Source: Alphaproteobacteria bacterium (lineage in GTDB: Bacteria > Pseudomonadota > Alphaproteobacteria > VGDZ01). From it: a stretch of DNA of 32,122 nt. The notes beneath the pieces are model-generated. The model did not search any database. It was given only the letters and a program-made list of their open reading frames with translations, and had not been told where the DNA came from. Positions 24,108 to 32,122 of the stretch are shown in pieces; position 1 is the stretch's first letter; the number at the start of each line of letters is the position of its first letter. The position numbers and the translations under genes were made by a program. The stretch covers positions 1-32,122 of the forward strand of contig VGDZ01000032.1 in NCBI GenBank assembly GCA_016869515.1, written 5' to 3'.

Positions 24108-25208
24108 TCATGGATCGCGACGTTCCGGATCGGCAGTCGTCCGGTCGTGGTTGGCTTCAGTCGCGATTTGCCTTGCCAAGATCGCGAACGCCAAGGCGAC
24201 GAGAGGCGCCATGTCGGTCATGACGCGAGTCTCGGCCATGACCGAATGGACAAACATGAACAACCAGAAAGCTGCCACCACCGCCAGCAACCGAATTGCG
24301 ATTTCGTCAAGCAGCCGCCAACAGAAAACCAAGGGGAATATCAACAAACCCCAAACGGAAAATATCGTGATCGAGTTGTAAATGTCTCCGATCGTGACTC
24401 GGCCGTCCGAGACAAGGAAGATATATTTCAAATTTCCGGTAGTTCGTAGGACAAATCCCTTCAAATCGAACTGCTGGAACGCATCGCATCCGGGCGGTTC
24501 GCGCAGCGAGAGCTTCAGCACCATGTACGTGCCCACTCCAGCCAAGACCATGCCCCCACACCAGAGAAGTACGGAGCGGTTCCTTGCCCACGACGTCCCA
24601 ACCGAGAACGGTGCCGCCAAGCGCACCCGCAATGCCGCATACAACAGGACCAGGAAAATTGTCGCTTCCCGGTTGGCTATCGCGAAGGGAATCATAGCCA
24701 GCAGCCAGCCCGGCCGGTTGGCCAGGACAAGCGCCAAGCCGGTCGTCATGAACAACAAGGACAGTCCGGTATAGGGAACCCAATCGCCGCCGGACTCGAT
24801 CGTATTGAATTGCCACAGAACGGCGTATGCGAACGGCAACAGCGCAACGATCGAATAGGGACGACTGCGGAAGAATCGTTCTACCGTCGACCGGAAGATC
24901 AGCAAAGCCGCAGTCACACTGGCGATATCGACCGCGTACCAAAATCGCTTTTCCGCGATCCGCAGATTTTCGAACCCCAAGGCCAGCAGCGCCTCGCGCA
25001 CCGCATAGAAAGGCCCAAGCCGCGATCGCGGCGGATAGCACCGACCCAGTTCGATGTTGTTGAAAATGTAGGCGATCCGCTCGGTCGACAAGAAATAGTA
25101 CGTCTTGGTCACGACCACGGCGAAGGCCAGCGCGATCCCCAAGCACAGGACATGAAACGCCCATCCGTTGCGACTTGTTGTCGACGTCGCGCCAACGCCC
25201 GTTGCCAT
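24108..25208 (-). CDS. Multi-pass membrane protein, unknown, lower GC
   Basis: The 366-residue protein has roughly eight to nine hydrophobic helices (for example FHVLCLGIALAFAVVVTKTY, then LLWCGGMVLAGVGTYMVLKL and LLAVVAAFWLFMFVHSVMAE). A hydrophilic loop after the first helix includes GRCYPPRSRLGPFYAVREAL. The arrangement recalls integral-membrane GT-C-type glycosyltransferases or polymer ligase-like proteins, but I see no DxD or EED motif near the first loop, so no function is assigned. Base composition is visibly lower in GC than in flanking genes. It starts at ATG 25208, divergent from the radical SAM glycan operon, and may belong to the same locus. Confidence 0.75.
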   Translation of the reverse strand: MATGVGATSTTSRNGWAFHVLCLGIALAFAVVVTKTYYFLSTERIAYIFNNIELGRCYPPRSRLGPFYAVREALLALGFENLRIAEKRFWYAVDIASVTAALLIFRSTVERFFRSRPYSIVALLPFAYAVLWQFNTIESGGDWVPYTGLSLLFMTTGLALVLANRPGWLLAMIPFAIANREATIFLVLLYAALRVRLAAPFSVGTSWARNRSVLLWCGGMVLAGVGTYMVLKLSLREPPGCDAFQQFDLKGFVLRTTGNLKYIFLVSDGRVTIGDIYNSITIFSVWGLLIFPLVFCWRLLDEIAIRLLAVVAAFWLFMFVHSVMAETRVMTDMAPLVALAFAILARQIATEANHDRTTADPERRDP

Positions 25209-25445
25209 GTCCTGGATACCTCAGGTCCCTTGACGATCTTAGTCCCGGAACAGCTCTTTTCGGAAGGTGACTGTGTGGGTCTATATCATGCCTCGGGCAG
25301 TCTCGGCGAGCGGTGGGTGCATGCGACGGGAACCAAGAGAGATTGGAACGGGGTAGATCGGCCAGGTCAGCCACGCAAAAACCCCTCGCCTTGTGACGGT
25401 TTGACGCCTTGGCGGAACTGGCCAAGCACGTCATTTGGTGATACT

Positions 25446-25466
25446 AGGCCGGCCCGATACCGGCCT
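25446..25466 (+). promoter_or_regulatory. stem-loop in the leader of the radical SAM gene
   Basis: AGGCCGG (25446-25452) and CCGGCCT (25460-25466) form a perfect 7-bp stem with a CCCGATA loop, 15 bases ahead of the AGGAG ribosome site at 25482-25486. There is no T-tract. It may affect mRNA stability or translation, or be an operator dyad. The rest of the 25209-25493 gap shows nothing else I can support. Confidence 0.4.
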
Positions 25467-25493
25467 GGACCCCGAAGGGCGAGGAGATTTGCG

Positions 25494-26819
25494 TTGAAGA
25501 TCCTGGTGCTCGACGTCTACCCGCGCAAGGGCTATCGGGTGACCAAGGACACCAATGGCGGCTACGGCACCTCGAACGATTACGGACGGGGATTGATTCC
25601 CTATCTGCTGACCCGCCTGGTCGCCAAAGGCGTCGATTGGCCGCCGATGTTCTCGGCCTATGCCGCGGGCGCGCTGCGCCATGCCGGGCACGAGGTGCGA
25701 TATTCGCGCGACGTGGCGGATGCGGCCGGCGCGGATCTGTGCGTGCTCCCGTCCTCGATCGTCGCACATGAGACCGAGGTCGAGGCGGTCAGGACGGTGA
25801 CCGCACAGGGCATCCCCGCCATGGTCATCGGTCCATTTGCCGGCAGCGTCCCCGAACCCTACATCGCCGCCGGCGGCAAGGTGCTGGGCGGCGAGCCCGA
25901 GATGTATCTGCGCGCCTCGCTGCCGCCGACGGTCGAGGGCGTCAAAGCGTTGCCGGACATGATCCCGGCGGCGGCGGCGGCGGAGGTCGACGCGCTCGGA
26001 TTCTATCCGGCCTGGGACTTGATGACCGGTTCTGCGCCGCGCATGCGATTCATCGGCAAGGGCATGACGGTACCGATCCTGGCGACGCGCGGCTGCCCTT
26101 ATTCCTGCAGCTACTACTGCACCTACCCCCTGCAGCAGGGCCGCAAGGTGCGGGCGCGCGATCCCGAACACGTGGTCGGGGAGATGGCGCATTGGCAGGA
26201 TACACTCGGGGTCGGGTCGTTCATCTTCCGCGATCCGGTGTTCTCGATCGACCGTCGCCACACCTTGGCGCTGTGCGATGCCATCGAGCGCTCCGGGCGC
26301 AAGTTCGCCTTCGGCATCGAGACCCATCTCAAGAACCTCGACGACGAGTTGGTGGCGCGCCTGAAACGTGCCGGGCTGCGCATGATCTATGTTGGCATCG
26401 AATCGGTGACGCCCGAGGTGATCAAGGACGCGCGGCGCTTCTCGCTGGCGGTCGACGAGCAGAGCGCGCGCGTGCGCATGGTCGAGGCGGCCGGCGTCAA
26501 GCTCAAGGCGATGTACATCTTCGGCCTGCCGCGCGACACGGTCGAGACCTGCGAGGCGGCGATCCGCTACGCCGTGGCGCTGAACTCGACTTACGCCCAG
26601 TTCAACATCTTCACCCCCTATCCCGGCACGCCGATCTTCCAGACCTACCGCGAGCGCATCGTCTCGCGGCACTACGAGGATTTCGGCCAGTCGATGCTGG
26701 TGTTCCGTCACGACAATCTCAGCCCGGCCGATGCCCGCGACCTCCTCAGCCGCGCCTATAGCCGCTATTACGGCAACCCGGCGTGGTGGCTGCGCCACGC
26801 GTTGCAGGCCTTCGCGTGA
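25494..26819 (+). CDS. B12-binding-type radical SAM enzyme with CX3CX3C motif
   Basis: The 441-residue protein starts at TTG 25494, seven bases after AGGAG. Residues 1-140 look like the N-terminal cobalamin-binding (Rossmann) module: KILVLDVYPRKG, then LRHAGHEVRYS, DLCVLPSSI and VIGPFAG. Residues ~190-400 are the radical SAM barrel, with IFRDPVFS, FGIETHLKNLDDELVARLK, IYVGIESVTPEVI, YIFGLPRDT and FNIFTPYPGTP. The cluster cysteines are C201, C205 and C209 in RGCPYSCSYYCTYP, a CX3CX3C spacing one residue longer than the usual CX3CX2C. Relatives methylate or rearrange lipids, sugars and other small molecules. It overlaps the next gene by GTGA, so its substrate may be a sugar or lipid-linked glycan; this is inference. 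Confidence 0.9.
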   Translation: MKILVLDVYPRKGYRVTKDTNGGYGTSNDYGRGLIPYLLTRLVAKGVDWPPMFSAYAAGALRHAGHEVRYSRDVADAAGADLCVLPSSIVAHETEVEAVRTVTAQGIPAMVIGPFAGSVPEPYIAAGGKVLGGEPEMYLRASLPPTVEGVKALPDMIPAAAAAEVDALGFYPAWDLMTGSAPRMRFIGKGMTVPILATRGCPYSCSYYCTYPLQQGRKVRARDPEHVVGEMAHWQDTLGVGSFIFRDPVFSIDRRHTLALCDAIERSGRKFAFGIETHLKNLDDELVARLKRAGLRMIYVGIESVTPEVIKDARRFSLAVDEQSARVRMVEAAGVKLKAMYIFGLPRDTVETCEAAIRYAVALNSTYAQFNIFTPYPGTPIFQTYRERIVSRHYEDFGQSMLVFRHDNLSPADARDLLSRAYSRYYGNPAWWLRHALQAFA

Positions 26820-27646
26820 ACCCGCCCGTCGTCGGCCTGACCGGCGCGACGGGTTTCCTCGGCACGGCATTGACGGCGGCGCTGACGCGGCGCGGGGCGC
26901 GGGTCGTGGCGCTGCGGCTTGGGCCATTGCCCAAGCTCGACCGGCCGACCATCGAAGCGCTGCTGGCGGGGGCGGGCCCATTCGATCGTCTGATCAACTG
27001 CGCCGCCGACAAACGGCCGCGCGATGCGCGCGCTTGGTTCGTCAACGCCGAGCTGCCGGGTATCCTCGCCGCGCTGGCCGGCCCGGGACGGCTGATCCAT
27101 GTCAGCACCGCCAATGTCGATCACCCCGATCAGGGCGATCCCTATACCGAAAGCAAGCGCGCCGGCGAACGCGGGCTGGCGGCAGGTGGCGCTACGGTGC
27201 TGCGGCCGGGATTGATCTGGTCGTGGAGCGGCCAAGGCGATGGCGCGCTGTTCGCGCGTTATCTTGATCTGCCGCTTCCTTGGCACCCGATGCTCAGTCC
27301 CGGCAATCGCTATCGGCCGGTTCTGGTAGGCGATCTGGCCGAGGCGATCGCGGAGTTGGCATTGTCGGATCGTCCACCCGAAATCGTTCGCATCCTAGGG
27401 GACCGCGCCTGCAGCCTGTTCGACCTGTTTGCAGACTATGCCGCCGGGCGCAGGCGCCGGGCCCTGCCGCTGGCGCTGGGCTGGCTCGGCCGCCTGCCCG
27501 GCGCCTTGACCCGGCCGATGACCCGGCATGAGCGCCTGATCCAGCTGCTGCCGCTCGATCGCACGCGGTCAGGTCCGGTGCCGGGCATCCGTTCGGCCGC
27601 GCGCGAGCTGGTGCTGCCCTTCCCGCCCGCGCCGCGCGGCGCTTGA
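26816..27646 (+). CDS. NAD(P)-dependent sugar epimerase/dehydratase-like protein
   Basis: The 276-residue protein is an extended short-chain dehydrogenase: VVGLTGATGFLGTAL at the start (TGxxGxxG cofactor loop), LIHVSTANVDH with the catalytic Ser/Thr region, and YTESKRAGE containing YxxxK. It is shorter than classical nucleotide-sugar epimerases (about 310-340) and resembles RmlD-like or atypical reductases. Substrate unknown. GTG 26816 overlaps the radical SAM stop (GTGA), so the two are coupled; longer starts upstream would lie inside that gene. The next gene, a glycosyltransferase, follows after 34 bases. Confidence 0.85.
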   Translation: MNPPVVGLTGATGFLGTALTAALTRRGARVVALRLGPLPKLDRPTIEALLAGAGPFDRLINCAADKRPRDARAWFVNAELPGILAALAGPGRLIHVSTANVDHPDQGDPYTESKRAGERGLAAGGATVLRPGLIWSWSGQGDGALFARYLDLPLPWHPMLSPGNRYRPVLVGDLAEAIAELALSDRPPEIVRILGDRACSLFDLFADYAAGRRRRALPLALGWLGRLPGALTRPMTRHERLIQLLPLDRTRSGPVPGIRSAARELVLPFPPAPRGA

Positions 27647-27680
27647 CCAGCCGCACCGGCTCTTCCATAAGCGGGGCGGC

Positions 27681-28772
27681 ATGTCGCCCCTGCTCACGGT
27701 CATCGTTCCCACGCTCAACGAGCGGCCCAACATCCGGCCACTCCTGGCCAAGCTCGACCAGGCCCTGGCCGGCGTCGCCTGGGAGGCGATTTTCGTCGAC
27801 GACGCCTCGCAGGACGGCACGCCCGACGAGGTGGCGGCGGTCGCGGCCGAGCGACCCAATGTCCGGCTGATCGAGCGCGTCGGCCGGCGCGGCCTGTCCT
27901 CGGCCTGCATCGAGGGCATGCTGGCCAGCACTGCCAAGCTGGTAGCGGTGATCGACGGCGACCTGCAGCACGACGAATCGATCCTGCCGCGGATGCTGGC
28001 GGCCTTTGCCGCCGATTCGGCGCTGGACCTGGCCATCGGCAGCCGCTTCGTGCCGGGCGGCGGGGTCGGCGAGTGGAGCGCCGGCCGCCTGACCGTCAGC
28101 CGCTTCGCAAGTCAGTTGGGCCGCCTCGTGCTGCCGGTGCCGTTGGCCGATCCGATGAGCGGCTTTTTCATGCTGCGACGCGAGGTCGCTCGCCGTCTTG
28201 CACCCAGGCTCAGCGCGCGCGGCTACAAGATCCTGCTCGACCTGGTCGCCACCGCCGGCCCCGGCGTCAAACTGGTCGAGATCCCCTACACCTTCCGCGA
28301 CCGCCAGGCGGGCGAGAGCAAGCTGAGTTCGCGCGTCGTCCTCGACTATCTGATCATGCTGGCCGACAGGCTGGTCGGCCAATGGGTGCCGATCCGTTTC
28401 GTGCTGTTCGTGGCCATGGGCATGGTCGGCCTGACCTTCCATCTCGCGGTGCTGGGCCTGTTCCATGTCCTGGTCGGCCAGGGCTTCCGGCCGGCGCAGT
28501 TCATCGCCGCCGGCACCGCGATGACCGTCAACTATTTCCTCAACAACGCCGTGACCTACCGCGATCAGCGCAAGCAGGGCGCGGCGCTGCTGCGCGGGCT
28601 GGTGGTGTTCTACCTGCTGTGTTCGGCCGGGCTCTACATCAACCTCGAAGTCGCCGGCAGCGCCTTCGACAAAGGCGCGGCCTGGTGGTTCGCCGGCACT
28701 CTCGGCGCGCTGGTCGGCGCCCTGTGGAACTTCGCCGTCAACACCGCCTTCAACTGGCGGGTTCAAGCCTGA
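27681..28772 (+). CDS. DPM1-type GT2 glycosyltransferase fused to GtrA domain
   Basis: The 363-residue protein has a cytoplasmic GT-A domain (~1-225) and a C-terminal GtrA-like membrane domain (~230-360, four helices). Motifs include TVIVPTLNERPNI, VDDASQDGT, the DxD-like IDGDLQHD, GSRFVPGG, and the polyprenyl-phosphate mannosyltransferase block YKILLDLVA followed by YTFRDRQAGESKLS. Such enzymes transfer mannose or glucose from a nucleotide sugar to polyprenyl phosphate. GtrA domains are thought to help flip the product across the membrane. Start ATG 27681 follows AAGCGGGG. With the upstream radical SAM and epimerase genes it suggests a modified, lipid-linked sugar for the envelope. Confidence 0.93.
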   Translation: MSPLLTVIVPTLNERPNIRPLLAKLDQALAGVAWEAIFVDDASQDGTPDEVAAVAAERPNVRLIERVGRRGLSSACIEGMLASTAKLVAVIDGDLQHDESILPRMLAAFAADSALDLAIGSRFVPGGGVGEWSAGRLTVSRFASQLGRLVLPVPLADPMSGFFMLRREVARRLAPRLSARGYKILLDLVATAGPGVKLVEIPYTFRDRQAGESKLSSRVVLDYLIMLADRLVGQWVPIRFVLFVAMGMVGLTFHLAVLGLFHVLVGQGFRPAQFIAAGTAMTVNYFLNNAVTYRDQRKQGAALLRGLVVFYLLCSAGLYINLEVAGSAFDKGAAWWFAGTLGALVGALWNFAVNTAFNWRVQA

Positions 28773-28781
28773 CCGCAGGCC

Positions 28782-29519
28782 TCAAATCATGATGCCGCCG
28801 TCGACGATCAAGGTCTGGCCGGTCATGAAGCGGGATTCGTCGCTGGCCAGGTAGATCGCGGCGTCGGCCATCTCCTCGGCGGTGCCGAGGCGACCCGCCG
28901 GCTGGCGGGCGATGAAGGCCTTCCAGATCGCCTCGCCGCCGCCTTGCGCGGCGACGCGCTCGTGCAAGGACGGGGTGTCGACCGTGCCCGGACAGAGCGC
29001 GTTGCAGCGCACGTTCTTGCCCACCAGGTCGGCGGCGATCGCCTTGGTCAGGCCGATCACCGCGCCCTTGGAGGCGCCGTAGGCGAAGCGGTTGGCGATG
29101 CCCTTGAGCGAGCCCGCCACCGAGGCGACATTGACCACCGTGCCGCCGCCCTTCTGGATCATCGCCGGCAGGAAGGCGCGGCAGACCCGGAACATCGCCC
29201 GCACGTTGAGATCGAACGAGAAATCCCAGTCCTTGTCCGAGGTGTCCAGCACCGTGCCGTGATGGACGTAGCCGGCGCAGTTCATCAGCACATCGAGCGC
29301 GCCAAGCTCCTTGGCCAAGGCCTCGATCGCGGCGCCATCGAGCACGTCGAGCCTGCGGGTCTCGAGCCCGGGCCCGGCCAAGGCCGAAAGCTTGTCCGCG
29401 GCCACGTCGGTCGCGATCACGCGCGCGCCCTCGCGGGCGAAGGCGGCGGCGCTGGCGCGGCCGATGCCTTGGGCCGCGGCCGTCACCAAGATTCGTTTGC
29501 CGGCAAGACGTCCAGCCAA
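28782..29519 (-). CDS. Short-chain dehydrogenase, DHRS6/2-keto-3-deoxy-L-fuconate dehydrogenase-like
   Basis: The 245-residue cytoplasmic NAD-dependent enzyme shows VTAAAQGIG (cofactor loop), NCAGYVHHGTVLDTSDKDWD, NVASVAGS (catalytic Ser), YGASKGA (YxxxK), CNALCPGTVDTPSL and the closing GQTLIVDGG. The FNCAG-(Y/F)-VHHGT and DKDWDFSFDLNV blocks are typical of the DHRS6-like group, which includes 2-keto-3-deoxy-L-fuconate and hydroxybutyrate dehydrogenases. I chose TTG 29519 because AGGAG lies seven bases upstream and the protein then begins where family members do; longer in-frame starts lie inside the DenD gene. It follows denD by 25 bases and probably shares its mRNA and pathway. The convergent glycosyltransferase gene ends nine bases away. 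Confidence 0.9.
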   Translation of the reverse strand: MAGRLAGKRILVTAAAQGIGRASAAAFAREGARVIATDVAADKLSALAGPGLETRRLDVLDGAAIEALAKELGALDVLMNCAGYVHHGTVLDTSDKDWDFSFDLNVRAMFRVCRAFLPAMIQKGGGTVVNVASVAGSLKGIANRFAYGASKGAVIGLTKAIAADLVGKNVRCNALCPGTVDTPSLHERVAAQGGGEAIWKAFIARQPAGRLGTAEEMADAAIYLASDESRFMTGQTLIVDGGIMI

Positions 29520-29544
29520 TTTCGGTCTCCTGCTTGGTGTGGCG

Positions 29545-30534
29545 TCAGACGGCGATACGGCCGCCGAGTTCGTCCTCGACGAAACCGCGGATGACGCTGT
29601 CGATGTCGGGATCGTGCTCGAAACCCAGCTTGCGCGCCAGCAAGGAATCGCAGCCCTTGGGCCAGGTGGCGACGATGCGCTGGATGAAGGGGTCGGGCAC
29701 GAACTTGATCCGCTCCGCCACCTTGGCGCCGGCGACGCGCGCCAGCGCCTCGACCATGGCGCCGATCGACACCATCTGCCCCGGCAGCGTGATGGTACGC
29801 GTGGCTCGAAAAGCCTTGGCATCGACCTGATGGGCGCGGATCAGCGCCTCGACCACCTTGCGCGGGCTGAGGATGGGATGGCGCACCTCGCGATCGACCG
29901 GGCAGATCGCCTCTTGGCCGGTCAGCGGCTCGCGGATGATGCCGCTGGCGAAGGACGAGGCCGCCTTGTTGGGCTTGCCCGGGCGGACGACGATGGTCGG
30001 CAGCCGCAGCGAGCGGCCGTCGAGGAAGCCCTTGCGCGAATAATCCGACACCAAGAGCTCGCCCATCACCTTCTGCGCGCCGTAGCTGGTCTCGGGCGTG
30101 GGCGGGGTGTCGTCGGTCACGGTCTCGGGAATGGCGCCACCATAGGCCGCGACCGAACTGGTGAACACGACCCGCGGCTTGGCGCCGGAATGGCGGCAGG
30201 CTTCGAGCACGTAGCGCGTGCCGTCGAGATTGATGCGATAGCCGAGATCGAAATCCTGCTCGGCTCCGCCCGACACCACCGCGGCGAGATGGAACACCCC
30301 GCCGACCTGGGGATCGATCAGGGCGCGCATCTGGGCCGCATCGGAAATGTCGCCCGCCACGGCGCGGGTCTTGAGCTTGAGACCCTCGGTGCGCGGCGCC
30401 TCGACGTCGAGCAGGATGAGTTCCTCGATCGGCGTCTCGCGCCCGCCCGGCCCCGCCAGGCTGCCGCGTGCCGACAAGGCGCGCGCCAGCCGCTGGCCGA
30501 TGAAACCGCCGCCGCCGGTGATCAGGACTTTCAT
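29545..30534 (-). CDS. denD: D-erythronate dehydrogenase-like epimerase (DenD)
   Basis: The 329-residue extended short-chain dehydrogenase starts MKVLITGGGGFIGQRLA and has VFHLAAVVSGGAEQDFDLGY, VFTSSVAAYGG (catalytic Ser), the YGAQK YxxxK site and LRLPTIVVRPGKPNKAASSF. The SGGAE-DFDLG and RPG(K)PN-AAS blocks are those of the DenD family, which oxidises D-erythronate at C2 with NAD in breakdown of four-carbon sugar acids. The kinase and isomerase of that pathway are not in this window, so activity on a related sugar acid is possible. ATG 30534 has GGAGG ten bases upstream; a longer frame to 30579 is less likely. It is followed by the SDR gene at 29519. Confidence 0.88.
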   Translation of the reverse strand: MKVLITGGGGFIGQRLARALSARGSLAGPGGRETPIEELILLDVEAPRTEGLKLKTRAVAGDISDAAQMRALIDPQVGGVFHLAAVVSGGAEQDFDLGYRINLDGTRYVLEACRHSGAKPRVVFTSSVAAYGGAIPETVTDDTPPTPETSYGAQKVMGELLVSDYSRKGFLDGRSLRLPTIVVRPGKPNKAASSFASGIIREPLTGQEAICPVDREVRHPILSPRKVVEALIRAHQVDAKAFRATRTITLPGQMVSIGAMVEALARVAGAKVAERIKFVPDPFIQRIVATWPKGCDSLLARKLGFEHDPDIDSVIRGFVEDELGGRIAV

Positions 30535-30579
30535 GATGGACCATGCCTCCGTCGAACCCGGCGGACTATAAGCAAGCAC

Positions 30580-31812
30580 TCACTCGTGGCGCAATGCTTC
30601 GATCGGATCGAGCTGCGCCGCACGCCGCGCCGGATAGAAGCCGAAGAAGATACCGACCAGGGCGCTGAAGCCGACCGCCAGCGCCACCGCCTCGGGCTGG
30701 ATCAGGATCGGCCACCCGCCGACCCGGGCGATCGCCACCGCCGCCCCCGCCCCCAGCGCCACGCCGGCGACGCCGCCGATCATCGACAGCGACACCGCCT
30801 CGATCAGGAACTGGGCCAGGATGTCGCGCCGTCGCGCCCCCACCGCCAGCCGCAACCCGATCTCGCGCGTGCGCTCGGTGACGCTGACCAGCATGATGTT
30901 CATGATGCCGATGCCGCCGACGATCAGCGACACCGCCGCCACCGCCGCCAGCAAGAGCGCCAGCGTGCGCGAGGAGGCATCGCGGGTCTCGGCCACTTCC
31001 GACAAATTGCGCATCCAGAAATCGTCGTCCTGATGCGGCTGCAGCCGGTGGCGCTGGCGCAGGAGATTGCGGATCTGCTGCTCGGCTTCGGCCATGTCGT
31101 CGCCGTCGCGCACCTTGACCAGGATGGTGCCGACGGCACGGGCATTGGCCTGGCTGGTGCCCAGCACGCGGCGCTTGGCGGTGGTCAGCGGCACGATCAC
31201 GGTGTCGTCCTGGTCCTGGCCGAAGGTGTTTTGGCCCTTGCGCTGCAGCACGCCGATGACGGTGAAGGGCACGTTCTTGACCCGCACCTGCTGGCCGACC
31301 GGATCGCTTTCGCCGAACAGGTTGTAGGCTACGGTGTAGCCGATCAGCAGCGTCTGGCCGGCAGAGTCGAATTCCTCGGGATTGAAGCCGCGGCCCTGAT
31401 CGATCTCCCATTCCCGCGCCTCGAAATAGCCGGGATGGACGCCCTGCACGACGGTCGACCAGTTGAGGTTGCCGGCCACCAGCTGCGCCGTGCCGCGCAT
31501 GATGCCGGCCGAAACCTGGATGCTCGGGATCTCGCGCTGCAGCGCCACCGCGTCGTCCTCGGACAGGGTCAGGCGCGAACCCGAACCCATCCGCACCCCG
31601 CCCGAGGTGACGCTGCCCGAGACGATGATCATCAGATTCGAGCCCAGGCTCTTGATCTGCTGCAGCACCAGTTCGCGTGCGCCCGAGCCCACCGCCACCA
31701 TGGCGATCACCGCCGCCACGCCGATGAAGATGCCGAGCATGGTCAAGAGGCTGCGCAGCAGGTTGGCGCGCAACGCCTCGAGCGAGGAGCGGACGGCTTC
31801 GAGCAGGTTCAT
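30580..31812 (-). CDS. MacB-like ABC transporter permease
   Basis: The 410-residue protein has the MacB/FtsX topology: a first membrane helix at ~18-42 ([20 protein letters not shown]), a large periplasmic domain (~50-275), then three helices near the C-terminus, with the FtsX block [25 protein letters not shown] and ending [20 protein letters not shown]. Such pumps work by mechanotransmission, exporting substrates from the periplasm through an outer-membrane channel with a membrane-fusion partner. In this case the ATPase is a separate protein encoded immediately upstream, overlapping by ATGA at 31809-31812. Substrate unknown: macrolides, peptides and lipoprotein-like substrates are all known in the family. 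Confidence 0.94.
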   Translation of the reverse strand: MNLLEAVRSSLEALRANLLRSLLTMLGIFIGVAAVIAMVAVGSGARELVLQQIKSLGSNLMIIVSGSVTSGGVRMGSGSRLTLSEDDAVALQREIPSIQVSAGIMRGTAQLVAGNLNWSTVVQGVHPGYFEAREWEIDQGRGFNPEEFDSAGQTLLIGYTVAYNLFGESDPVGQQVRVKNVPFTVIGVLQRKGQNTFGQDQDDTVIVPLTTAKRRVLGTSQANARAVGTILVKVRDGDDMAEAEQQIRNLLRQRHRLQPHQDDDFWMRNLSEVAETRDASSRTLALLLAAVAAVSLIVGGIGIMNIMLVSVTERTREIGLRLAVGARRRDILAQFLIEAVSLSMIGGVAGVALGAGAAVAIARVGGWPILIQPEAVALAVGFSALVGIFFGFYPARRAAQLDPIEALRHE

Positions 31813-32122
31813 GCCGCCAGCTCTCCCGGCGGCAGCGCCGCCAGCAGCGTCGCCGCATCGGCCGGTTCCTGCGCCTGGTCGGCGACCAGCTTGCCGTCGC
31901 GAAAGCGCAGCAGCCGGCGGGCGAAGCGCGCGACGTCGGGTTCGTGGGTCACCACCACCACCGTCATGCCCTGGCGGTTGAGGTCCTGGAACAGCGCCAT
32001 GATCTCGAGGCTGGTGCGGGAATCGAGCGCGCCGGTCGGCTCGTCGGCCAGGATCAGCGCCGGGCTGTTGACCAGGGCGCGGGCGATGGCGACGCGCTGC
32101 TGCTGGCCGCCCGACAGCTGGG
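31809..32122 (-). CDS. MacB-type ABC transporter ATPase, C-terminal part
   Basis: This is the 3' end of a gene whose start lies beyond the right edge; about 104 residues are visible. They include the ABC signature [15 protein letters not shown], Walker B LILADEP, the D-loop TGALDS and the H-loop VTHEPD, so the nucleotide-binding half is functional as far as seen. The C-terminus is extended by about 25 Ala/Asp-rich residues after [10 protein letters not shown]. It pairs with the overlapping MacB-like permease. A membrane-fusion protein gene would be expected further right. Confidence 0.95.
   Translation of the reverse strand, partial: QLSGGQQQRVAIARALVNSPALILADEPTGALDSRTSLEIMALFQDLNRQGMTVVVVTHEPDVARFARRLLRFRDGKLVADQAQEPADAATLLAALPPGELAA

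Noticed and set aside
1-32122. CRISPR array, rRNA operon, prophage or complete insertion sequence
   Set aside because: No regularly spaced repeats, no rRNA-like sequence, and no transposase, integrase or phage structural gene were seen.

Overview
The window is GC-rich (roughly two-thirds G+C by eye), densely packed, chromosomal-looking DNA. Gene content (ispE next to a TPR lipoprotein and ETF-ubiquinone oxidoreductase, class III cyclases, a DenD-type epimerase, HTH-antitoxin and VapB/VapC remnants) points to an alphaproteobacterium, most likely Rhodospirillales-like. That placement is inference from gene families and codon usage, not from an rRNA. I see no rRNA, tRNA, CRISPR array or complete insertion sequence.

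Layout. 1-4615 (minus strand): the 5' part of a Gly/Ala-rich secreted protein, then ispE (isoprenoid synthesis), a TPR lipoprotein and ETF-QO; read in transcription order, the last three are ETF-QO > TPR > ispE with near-zero spacing. 4616-5089 is a divergent control region. 5090-6889 (plus) encodes an exported caspase-family protease with an EF-hand-like loop and a C-terminal FGE/sulfatase-modifying-factor fold. 6997-8530 is an accessory scar: an AT-richer orphan gene, a 3'-truncated HTH antitoxin gene, a vapB whose vapC is reduced to its last ~38 codons, and a DUF547 gene fragment wedged in antisense between them.

8622-14046 holds two different membrane-bound class III adenylate cyclases around a minus-strand block (EamA transporter, exported FKBP prolyl isomerase, a possible 27-codon gene with a hairpin terminator, 2H phosphoesterase). 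The second cyclase is coupled by GTGA overlaps to a 26-codon upstream ORF and to a downstream amidase. The run continues with a DUF4406-like protein, a single-domain rhodanese and an LLM-class flavin oxidoreductase (to 17207). 17171-18142 (minus) is a WecA/MraY-type glycan-lipid transferase. 18190-20462 (plus) is a second amidase plus an N-formylglutamate amidohydrolase. 20420-23997 (minus) is glpD coupled to a large MscS-type channel.

24108-28772 is a probable envelope-glycan or lipid locus: a lower-GC multi-pass membrane protein (minus), then a plus-strand operon of a B12-binding radical SAM enzyme with unusual CX3CX3C cluster spacing, an NAD(P)-dependent sugar-epimerase-like protein, and a DPM1-type glycosyltransferase fused to a GtrA membrane domain. 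28782-30534 (minus) is a two-gene catabolic unit (DenD-like epimerase and a short-chain dehydrogenase). 30580-32122 is a MacB-like ABC exporter (permease complete, ATPase cut by the window edge).

Most genes are ordinary metabolism. The parts that merit attention are the radical SAM locus, the exported caspase/FGE fusion, and the rearranged toxin-antitoxin scar at 7.0-8.5 kb.
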